Shown: positions 54,873-60,935 of the stretch, one piece after another
Layout: each line of letters opens with the position of its first letter
Position numbering within the stretch: the stretch's first letter is position 1
From: Flavihumibacter fluvii
GTDB taxonomy: Bacteria; Bacteroidota; Bacteroidia; Chitinophagales; Chitinophagaceae
DNA length: 64,000 nucleotides
Direction of reading: 5' to 3'
NCBI RefSeq assembly: GCF_018595675.2
Contig: NZ_CP092333.1
Location: 1,078,001 to 1,142,000 of the forward strand
Notes under the pieces: model-generated
What the model was told of the DNA's origin: nothing
The model's input: the letters and a program-made list of their open reading frames with translations, nothing else
Databases searched by the model: none
Program-made: the position numbers and the translations under genes

Positions 54873-55583
54873 ATGCAGCAAGTATTCTTCAACGACCTGG
54901 GTATTATGGATTACCAGACAGCATGGGATCTACAGGAAAACCTGCTGCAATATAACCTGCAGAAAAAGGCAGCAACTCCGGGAATTTTGGCTGATACCCG
55001 TCACCACCTGCTATTTGTTGAACATCCACCTGTCTATACCCTGGGTAAAAGTGGGAAAATGGAGCATGTGCTGATTAGCGAGGAAACGCGCCTGCAAAAA
55101 GGAATTGAGTTTTTTAAGATCAACCGTGGTGGTGATATAACCTTCCATGGTCCTCAGCAATTAGTAGGTTATCCTATTCTTGACCTGGAAAAAATCTATA
55201 CCGATATCGGGAGATATCTCCGCAGCCTTGAAGAGGTGATTATAAAAACCCTGCTGGAATTTGGAATAAAAGGGGAGCGGTCTCCGGGTGAAACCGGGGT
55301 TTGGCTGGATGCCAGCCTACCAGGGAAGGAACGTAAAATCTGTGCTATGGGTGTTAGGTGCAGCAGGTGGATTACCATGCACGGTTTTGCCTTAAATGTA
55401 AACACCGACCTTAGTTACTTTGATCATATTGTTCCATGTGGAATAGCCCAAAAATCGGTGACCTCTCTGGAAAAGGAGCTGGGCTATACTGTAGACTTAT
55501 TCTCCGTTAAAGAAGCGGTTAAACGAAATTTTTCATTGGTTTTCGGAATTACCCTGGTTAACAGTCCAGTGGTAGCTGGTTAG
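54873..55583 (+). CDS. lipB: Octanoyl-[acyl-carrier-protein] transferase
   Basis: This 236-residue enzyme moves octanoate from ACP to lipoyl-dependent proteins, the first step of lipoate attachment. NRGGDITFHGPQQLVGYP is the substrate loop. The catalytic Lys155 is in RKICAMGVR and Cys189 in IVPCGIAQKS. The first 40 residues are a somewhat long family-typical lead. The stop codon lies inside a perfect 14-bp tandem duplication (55569-55596), so the C-terminal residues may have been changed recently. lipA is not in the window. Confidence 0.95.
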   Translation: MQQVFFNDLGIMDYQTAWDLQENLLQYNLQKKAATPGILADTRHHLLFVEHPPVYTLGKSGKMEHVLISEETRLQKGIEFFKINRGGDITFHGPQQLVGYPILDLEKIYTDIGRYLRSLEEVIIKTLLEFGIKGERSPGETGVWLDASLPGKERKICAMGVRCSRWITMHGFALNVNTDLSYFDHIVPCGIAQKSVTSLEKELGYTVDLFSVKEAVKRNFSLVFGITLVNSPVVAG

Positions 55584-55596
55584 TGGTAGCTGGTTA
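55569..55596. repeat. Perfect 14-bp tandem duplication across the lipB stop
   Basis: GTGGTAGCTGGTTA occurs twice head to tail, at 55569-55582 and 55583-55596. The first copy encodes the last residues (VVAG) and most of the TAG stop; the second reaches into the end of the convergent gene. Confidence 0.85.
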
Positions 55597-56562
55597 AAAA
55601 TCCTTGTTGATATAAAACCTGTTCTTTTCGAACAGATTACCATCATTATATATTTCAAACAGGAACCAGCCGGCATGCTGGAAATTGGCTTTGTCGAGCA
55701 AAAGCATATTGTCCCTGATATTCTTTAATTCAAAAAGGAATGTTTTATCTACTTCATAAAATCGGACCAGGTATCTTTTTTTTGTGGCATCGGGCAGTTC
55801 AACGTGCAAAACCCCAGATTTATCTATAAAAATATACCTTGATAATTTGTATATATCCTTGGCATTGAATGGTTTGATAAATATCGTATCCTTTGAAATG
55901 AGGGTAATAGTATCCTTGGTTTTTAACGTAACAGAATCCCTGAACCGTTTAAGGTTGACATCGCTTAATTGACCGGCTAAAGTGTCACCCCGCTTTATAG
56001 TATACATTTTCTCCGGGGGCGGGGGAAGGGAAGACTTCTTTATGGGTTCTTTGGTTTTTTCCAGGATGGGCGCAGCACCCTTTTCTTCTTCTGTAAACAG
56101 TGGCCGGGGTGGTTTTTCTGGTAGCTGCAGGGTTTTAATGGGTTCTTCTTTTACAACTACCGGCTTTTCAATGACTTCCTTAATTACCGGCGGCGGAATG
56201 TATATAGTAGGTTTCCTTGGTGAACTAAACACATACCTTCCACTATCCAGTAAAATATAAAGCCGGTAATAATAATTACTATCTGTTTCTTTCTGGTCGA
56301 TATATCCGTTTCTTAGGACAGTCGGATCCGGGATGGTAATAATAGTCTTAAAAAGTCGCTGGCTGTCGCGTGAGCGCTGTATACTTAATTGTCGGATTTG
56401 ATTTCCATACTGGTTAATCCAGCTGATCTGAACTTTTTTGCCTGGCCTGAAAACTGCTTTGAAGTCCGGCAGTGTATCCTGACCGGCGCAAAGGGTAGAT
56501 AGTAGTAGTAAAGTTGGCAGTATCCATGCCCTATTATTCCTGTTGATCCATGCCATCGCCAC
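55594..56562 (-). CDS. Exported protein with proline-rich linker, function unknown
   Basis: This is a 322-residue exported protein. The hydrophobic N-terminus (WILPTLLLLSTLCAG) is followed by a fibronectin-III-like segment (VQISWINQYGNQIRQLSIQRS, NYYYRLYILLDSGRYVFSS). A Pro/Lys/Glu-rich linker spans about residues 118-188 (VIKEVIEKPVVVKEEPIKTL, SSLPPPPEKMYTI), and a beta-rich C-terminal domain ends in FLFEIYNDGNLFEKNRFYINK. It may be periplasm-spanning or surface-exposed. No family is recognised. Confidence 0.7.
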   Translation of the reverse strand: MAMAWINRNNRAWILPTLLLLSTLCAGQDTLPDFKAVFRPGKKVQISWINQYGNQIRQLSIQRSRDSQRLFKTIITIPDPTVLRNGYIDQKETDSNYYYRLYILLDSGRYVFSSPRKPTIYIPPPVIKEVIEKPVVVKEEPIKTLQLPEKPPRPLFTEEEKGAAPILEKTKEPIKKSSLPPPPEKMYTIKRGDTLAGQLSDVNLKRFRDSVTLKTKDTITLISKDTIFIKPFNAKDIYKLSRYIFIDKSGVLHVELPDATKKRYLVRFYEVDKTFLFELKNIRDNMLLLDKANFQHAGWFLFEIYNDGNLFEKNRFYINKDF

Positions 56563-56590
56563 AAATATAGGATAGCCCTATTTTAAACCA

Positions 56591-57493
56591 TTATAAAAAA
56601 ATCAATTGGCCCTTTTTTAACGATCGGTTCCCTTGTAACCCCCCGCTATGAATGGCCAGAATATTGTCTGTTTCACTGAAATATCCTGTTTGCAACAACT
56701 CTTTTAAGGCAAACATCATTTTACCTGTATACACGATATCTGTTGGAATTCCGGTTTTCACGTATAATTCATTTATAAAATCCAATAGTTTTTGCGGATG
56801 TTTAGCATAACCACCAAAGTGATAATCAAATAGTAAACTGAATGGCGCCGCATTCTTGAAGCGCCACCTGTTGATTATTTCCGTTAATGAGTCCATGCCT
56901 TTCAGGCTGCTGATTCCAACGATTTGCTGGTGCGGAAGTGCTGCATTTGAAAGGCCGGCCAGCATGGTACCGGTCCCAACAGCACAAAAGATATGGGTAT
57001 ATTTATGTAAGGAGGGAACTGTCTCAAGAATGGAAGCTGCTCCTTTTACACCGATTGCCCCGGCCCCGCCTTCTGGCACAAATAGCCAGTTTTCACGCAC
57101 CAGCCGGCCAGGATCCTGTTGATGGCTGAGTGACCTGTAATCTGAGCGGCTTATAAACTGCAGGTCCATCCCATAGGAGCGTGCTTCCATTAAACAATGC
57201 GATTCGGGGCCAGCTGGTTCCCCCCGGATAATGGCAGCACTCTTAAGTCCCGCCAGTTTAGCTGCGAATGCTGTTGCAACCACATGGTTTGAAAAGGCGC
57301 CACCCATCGTTAGGATGCCTTCCTTTCTTTCATTTCTGGCAATAGCCAGCCATTCTTTAAGTTTAAACCATTTGTTTCCGGAAACCACACTATGGATTTT
57401 ATCCAGCCGTAAAATATCTAAGGGTATGCCTTGTTCTTGAAATAAAACAACCGGTTGCACAGCAACAGCATGGTTTATTAAGGATAAATTCAT
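56591..57493 (-). CDS. ACC deaminase/D-cysteine desulfhydrase-family PLP enzyme
   Basis: This is a 300-residue fold-type II PLP enzyme. The PLP lysine is in SGNKWFKLKEW, and the cofactor- and substrate-binding GGAFSNHVVATAFAAKLAG and VGTGTMLAGLSNAA follow. Family members deaminate 1-aminocyclopropane-1-carboxylate or desulfurise D-cysteine; the two cannot be separated here. It is divergent from the nucleotidyltransferase gene by 39 bp. Confidence 0.86.
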   Translation of the reverse strand: MNLSLINHAVAVQPVVLFQEQGIPLDILRLDKIHSVVSGNKWFKLKEWLAIARNERKEGILTMGGAFSNHVVATAFAAKLAGLKSAAIIRGEPAGPESHCLMEARSYGMDLQFISRSDYRSLSHQQDPGRLVRENWLFVPEGGAGAIGVKGAASILETVPSLHKYTHIFCAVGTGTMLAGLSNAALPHQQIVGISSLKGMDSLTEIINRWRFKNAAPFSLLFDYHFGGYAKHPQKLLDFINELYVKTGIPTDIVYTGKMMFALKELLQTGYFSETDNILAIHSGGLQGNRSLKKGQLIFL

Positions 57494-57532
57494 ATCGGAA
57501 TATTATATTCGCGAATCAACAAAAATAGAGGA

Positions 57533-58432
57533 ATGCAACCAACACTTGTGATATTGGCGGCTGGAATGGCTTCGCGTTATGGAAGCCTGAAGCAGATACA
57601 ATCATTTGGGCCCAGTGGAGAAACAATTATGGAATACTCCATTTATGATGCAATCCGGGCTGGATTTGGAAAAGTAGTTTTTATCATCCGGAAAGAGTTT
57701 GAAACAGATTTCAGGGAAATTTTTGGCACTAAATTGAAGGGAAAGATTGCGGTGGATTACGTATTCCAGGACTTGCAGGCATTTTTGCATGGCATTGCGG
57801 TTCCTCCCGAGAGGACCAAACCATGGGGAACTGCGCATGCTGTGCTTTGTGCGAAAAATGTTGTTAACGAGCCCTTTGCTGTGATCAATGCGGATGATTT
57901 TTATGGCCGGGATGCATTTGAGAAGGCATACAATTTCATGGTCAATGATTGTAGTGAAACCAATTATGCCATTATTGGTTATGAATTATTAAAAACATTG
58001 TCTGATCATGGTACTGTAAATAGGGGAGTATGTGTGGTAGATGAAAAAGGCAATCTCGTATCTATTGCGGAACGCCTGAATATTTCCCAGAAGGATGGCC
58101 AGATTCAGTGTGACGATAACATTGAACCACGTGTTCTTCCATTAAAATCAAGCGTATCGATGAATTTCTGGTGTTTCCATCCGTCGGTATTTGAAATTTC
58201 CCAACGAATGTTTGACGCTTTTGTACGGGAGAACGCTGATAATATTAAAGCGGAATTCTTTATCCCTATCGTTGCAGATTATTTTATAAAACAAGGTATT
58301 GGCCAGATCCCGGTTATTCCAACTTCATCCAATTGGTTTGGGGTGACCTATAAGGAAGATGCCCCTAGTGTGCAGGCCAGTCTTGATGTTTTAGTGGCTG
58401 CCGGTGAATATCCTCAAAGCCTTTGGGCGTAA
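57533..58432 (+). CDS. Sugar-phosphate nucleotidyltransferase family protein
   Basis: This 299-residue protein begins with the NTP-transferase signature LVILAAGMASRYGSLKQI and continues with GETIMEYSIYDAIRAGFGKV and the metal-binding NADDFYGRDAF. It probably couples a nucleotide to a sugar phosphate or polyol phosphate. Related stand-alone proteins are often annotated just as nucleotidyltransferases, and the substrate is unknown. A hairpin of the AGCAGGAAGCA family follows 12 bp after the stop. Confidence 0.85.
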   Translation: MQPTLVILAAGMASRYGSLKQIQSFGPSGETIMEYSIYDAIRAGFGKVVFIIRKEFETDFREIFGTKLKGKIAVDYVFQDLQAFLHGIAVPPERTKPWGTAHAVLCAKNVVNEPFAVINADDFYGRDAFEKAYNFMVNDCSETNYAIIGYELLKTLSDHGTVNRGVCVVDEKGNLVSIAERLNISQKDGQIQCDDNIEPRVLPLKSSVSMNFWCFHPSVFEISQRMFDAFVRENADNIKAEFFIPIVADYFIKQGIGQIPVIPTSSNWFGVTYKEDAPSVQASLDVLVAAGEYPQSLWA

Positions 58433-58443
58433 TGTCAGGAGTA

Positions 58444-58504
58444 TGCAGGAAGCAATGTGTGTTCAAATTATGTTTAATGTAATTTGTTTCACCTGCTTCC
58501 TGCA
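58444..58504. repeat. Second AGCAGGAAGCA-type inverted repeat
   Basis: TGCAGGAAGCA at 58444-58454 is perfectly inverted at 58494-58504 around a 39-nt loop. It fills the gap between two convergent genes, as the copy after rpoA fills the gap before rplQ. Confidence 0.65.
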
Positions 58505-58506
58505 CC

Positions 58507-59604
58507 TCAATAACTCATCACATTATAAATGCAATCTTCAATTTTTTTGATCTGTTGAACTCTTTCAACACCTTTTAAAGAGGAGTGTGTCGGGACTTTT
58601 AAGGAAAGGGCACTACTATCCTCCTTTAAGGATTCCAGTGCGGAAAATATATATTTACTTTGGCTACTAAATACCACACCTTCAGCGGTGATTTGTTTCC
58701 CACTTAAAACACCAATGATTTCACCGGAATGGTTGAAAATCGGACCACCGGAATTTCCGGGGTTTGCTGAAATGGCGATCTGGTAGGCAATAGTATCGCC
58801 ATCAAATCCGGTTTTGGCACTCAGGTACCCTTCATTATAGACAATTTCTGTGCGAGGGAATCCAAGTGTAAAAATCTGTTCACCCAGGTCTGCCTTACCT
58901 CTTCGGATGCCATAAGGCAGACGGTCGAGTGGTTCAAAACGGCTATCTACAATTTTAAGAATGGCGATATCTGTATTATCGTTTACGTGAATAGTCTTTA
59001 CTTTAAAATAGTCCCCTTTATTATTTACAATATAAACGGAATCGGCCTTTGAAACCACATGAGCCGAGGTAACAAGGTAACCCTTGCCATCAATCAGGAA
59101 ACCGGTGCCACCAAATTTGCCTGGAGCAGTGGGGCGGCTGGGGGTGATTTTTATAGTATTAAGTTCTTTTTGTGCCTGCTTCTGGGAAATTTTTACTGCA
59201 TTGATCTCTTTTTTCAAAAGGGCAATTTCCTGCGGACTGCTCTTCGGACTCAGGTAGGCTACTAATCCGCTGATGGCCAAGGCTGTAAGGCCGGCAATTG
59301 AAGCTGCCATCGCAAATACCCGCTTGTATTTATTGATCTGATGCATTACCCGCAGTTTCGGCAGCTCCTCTTTTATTTCATTATTATCGAGTAAATGATT
59401 ATGGGTTTCGTGTAAAAGGGATTTGAAAGCTTTTTTCTCCCCAAACTGTCCAAGCTGCTGTAAAAAAATGGTATGTTCAACAACCAGTTGGTCAATATCT
59501 GGATTTGATTTACGCAATTGCTCAAAATATTCCCGCTCCTGGGTTGTCATCTCATCCTGGATATATCGCTCAACAGTTTCTAAAATTTGTACATCGTCGT
59601 TCAT
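58507..59604 (-). CDS. Membrane anti-sigma-like protein fused to periplasmic trypsin-like protease
   Basis: This is a 365-residue single-pass protein. Residues 1-95 are cytoplasmic and helical (LETVERYIQDEMTTQEREYF), placed like an anti-sigma domain, without a zinc-binding HxxxCxxC. Residues 97-118 are the transmembrane helix, 125-152 a coiled coil, and 165-330 a DegP-type protease with His182 (VTSAHVV), Asp212 (NTDIAIL) and Ser285 (GNSGGP). The start codon overlaps the sigma-factor stop by 4 bp. It therefore probably holds the sigma factor at the membrane and links its release to a periplasmic event; the link is inference. Confidence 0.85.
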   Translation of the reverse strand: MNDDVQILETVERYIQDEMTTQEREYFEQLRKSNPDIDQLVVEHTIFLQQLGQFGEKKAFKSLLHETHNHLLDNNEIKEELPKLRVMHQINKYKRVFAMAASIAGLTALAISGLVAYLSPKSSPQEIALLKKEINAVKISQKQAQKELNTIKITPSRPTAPGKFGGTGFLIDGKGYLVTSAHVVSKADSVYIVNNKGDYFKVKTIHVNDNTDIAILKIVDSRFEPLDRLPYGIRRGKADLGEQIFTLGFPRTEIVYNEGYLSAKTGFDGDTIAYQIAISANPGNSGGPIFNHSGEIIGVLSGKQITAEGVVFSSQSKYIFSALESLKEDSSALSLKVPTHSSLKGVERVQQIKKIEDCIYNVMSY

Positions 59605-60170
59605 GATACCTGGTTTTTATATTGCGCAAAAAACAGTTTTTTCAGTCGGGTAAGGCATTTATACTTCTGGTTTTTAGCATTGTCTGCATTGGTGTAACCA
59701 AAGCTTGCAGCAATATCTACCATATTCCTTTTTTGCAGGTAGTATGCCTCAAGTAGACTCCTGCATGGTTCACCTAAACTCATCATCGATTTTTCCATGA
59801 CCACAAATTCGAAATTCCTTAGCTCATGCTGTTCCAATTCATCTTCTACAGGGACTACTTCGGCAATGCTATCTACTTCAGGTGAATACTTCTGTAATTG
59901 CTGTAAGCGCTTGAGCCACAATCTTCTACAAACAGAATATATATAAGTTTTTAATTGACAATTCAGTTCAAAATGTTCTGATTTTGCTTTTTCATACAAG
60001 ACAACCATGGCTTCCTGAAAAACATCTCTGGCATCATCTATTGTCCCGTTATTATTCACAATCATCGACTGTACCATTCCATAGTTTTGTTTATAAATGG
60101 TTTCTGTCGCCTTTCGGTCGTTCCCGGCCAATCCTTTCAGCAATTCTTTTTCTAATGGATCTGAGGTCAC
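59601..60170 (-). CDS. RNA polymerase sigma-70-family (ECF-like) factor
   Basis: This is a 189-residue sigma factor with only regions 2 and 4. Region 2 holds DDARDVFQEAMVVLYEKAK and YIYSVCRRLWLKRLQQ. Region 4 holds LEAYYLQKRNMVDIAASFGY followed by TNADNAKNQKYKCLTRLKK, the helix-turn-helix. The start is a GTG at 60170, because no ATG fits the region-2 alignment. It overlaps the protease-bearing membrane protein by 4 bp. Its own upstream element matches that of the divergent lipoprotein gene, suggesting positive autoregulation. Confidence 0.9.
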   Translation of the reverse strand: MTSDPLEKELLKGLAGNDRKATETIYKQNYGMVQSMIVNNNGTIDDARDVFQEAMVVLYEKAKSEHFELNCQLKTYIYSVCRRLWLKRLQQLQKYSPEVDSIAEVVPVEDELEQHELRNFEFVVMEKSMMSLGEPCRSLLEAYYLQKRNMVDIAASFGYTNADNAKNQKYKCLTRLKKLFFAQYKNQVS

Positions 60171-60177
60171 CTTGCTT

Positions 60178-60211
60178 TATTTAATACCCAAATTAACAAA
60201 TAGTAACCCGG
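60178..60211 (-). promoter_or_regulatory. Two-block promoter of the sigma-factor operon
   Basis: On the minus strand CCGGGTTAC (60211-60203) is followed after exactly 15 bases by GTATTAAATA (60187-60178), eight bases from the sigma-factor GTG. The same two blocks with the same spacing are found on the other strand at 60242-60274. Confidence 0.7.
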
Positions 60212-60241
60212 AATGCCGGCTGAAAAAAAATATTTTATGGA

Positions 60242-60274
60242 CCGGGTTACCTTTTTCAGCTTTCTGTATAAATA
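60242..60274 (+). promoter_or_regulatory. Two-block promoter of the divergent lipoprotein gene
   Basis: CCGGGTTAC (60242-60250) is followed after exactly 15 bases by GTATAAATA (60266-60274). This leaves about a 40-base leader to the lipoprotein ATG at 60315. It mirrors the element in front of the sigma factor. Confidence 0.7.
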
Positions 60275-60314
60275 GGAAATCATTCATTCAAACATTCAAA
60301 AAAAAGAAGAACAA

Positions 60315-60512
60315 ATGAAAAAGCTCCTTTTTGTCCTGGTTATTGGCGCCTTTGCAGCTTGTAACAATGCTGCTGAAACTACTGAAGCTGTTGCTGATTC
60401 TGCTACAACTGCAGTTGAAGCTGTTGCTGATTCAGCAAAAGCAACAATCGATTCTACTGCATCTGCTGCTGTAGATAGCATGAAAGCAACTGTTGATTCT
60501 CTGAAAAAGTAA
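60315..60512 (+). CDS. Small Ala/Thr/Val/Asp-repeat lipoprotein
   Basis: This is a 65-residue lipoprotein. The signal peptide ends in a lipobox (AFAAC, Cys16). The mature part is a run of near-repeats of about 11 residues (AVADSATTAVE, AVADSAKATID, SMKATVDSLKK), predicted to be amphipathic helix. It has no aromatic residue after the signal. Its promoter region matches that of the divergent sigma factor, so it is a likely member of that regulon and perhaps an abundant envelope-stress protein. Confidence 0.8.
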   Translation: MKKLLFVLVIGAFAACNNAAETTEAVADSATTAVEAVADSAKATIDSTASAAVDSMKATVDSLKK

Positions 60513-60542
60513 GATTTTTCATATGGCAAGCAATCGTTAGAG

Positions 60543-60569
60543 GCCGTCCTGTTCGCAGGATGGCATTTT
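60543..60569 (+). terminator. Terminator-like hairpin after the small lipoprotein
   Basis: GCCGTCCTG and CAGGATGGC pair (one G-U) around a TTCG tetraloop and are followed by ATTTTT. It is 31 bp after the lipoprotein stop. Confidence 0.7.
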
Positions 60570-60590
60570 TAACGGCTTCCGGAATTAAGT

Positions 60591-60619
60591 CGATACCAAT
60601 AGGTATCGGCTTTTTTTTT
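60591..60619 (+). terminator. Second terminator in tandem
   Basis: CGATACC and GGTATCG form a perfect 7-bp stem around AATA and are followed by GC and nine T residues. Confidence 0.75.
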
Positions 60620-60935
60620 GCCTGTGGTATATGGGGATTTTCCGCTATTAAAACTGGGGTTTACCATGAGGGTTGTGAAAATATACTAGTTCCAAGAAAA
60701 TCATGGTAAATAATTAGACTTCATAGAATATTTCAGCGTATTTCGTCGTTGTAAAGTATCCGTTCCAATCCTATGCTAAAATAAATTCTTATGAAAACTT
60801 TTCTACTTAATCCGTTTTTAACTAGCCCGAAAATTCAAATCAGGGTATCGGGAAGCTATTTTCAGTCTATTTATAGTTGGTAATCGATTTAGAATTGCAT
60901 ACACGTAGTATCATTTTTAATTTCAATTAACATTT

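Larger units (their letters stand above)
60513..60935. other. Intergenic region with two hairpins; no gene seen
   Basis: These 423 bases hold two terminator-like hairpins near the left end (60543-60564 and 60591-60619) and a 10-bp inverted repeat (TTTACCATGA at 60660-60669, TCATGGTAAA at 60701-60710). The rest is AT-rich. A 24-codon frame starting at 60791 is too short and unsupported. The promoter of the T9SS gene at 60936 should lie in the right half, but I cannot pick it with confidence. Confidence 0.5.

Noticed and set aside
60203-60260. RNA pseudoknot or riboswitch between the sigma factor and the lipoprotein
   Set aside because: The interlocked repeats allow it on paper, but the matching -10-like blocks at equal spacing explain the outer repeat better as divergent promoters.
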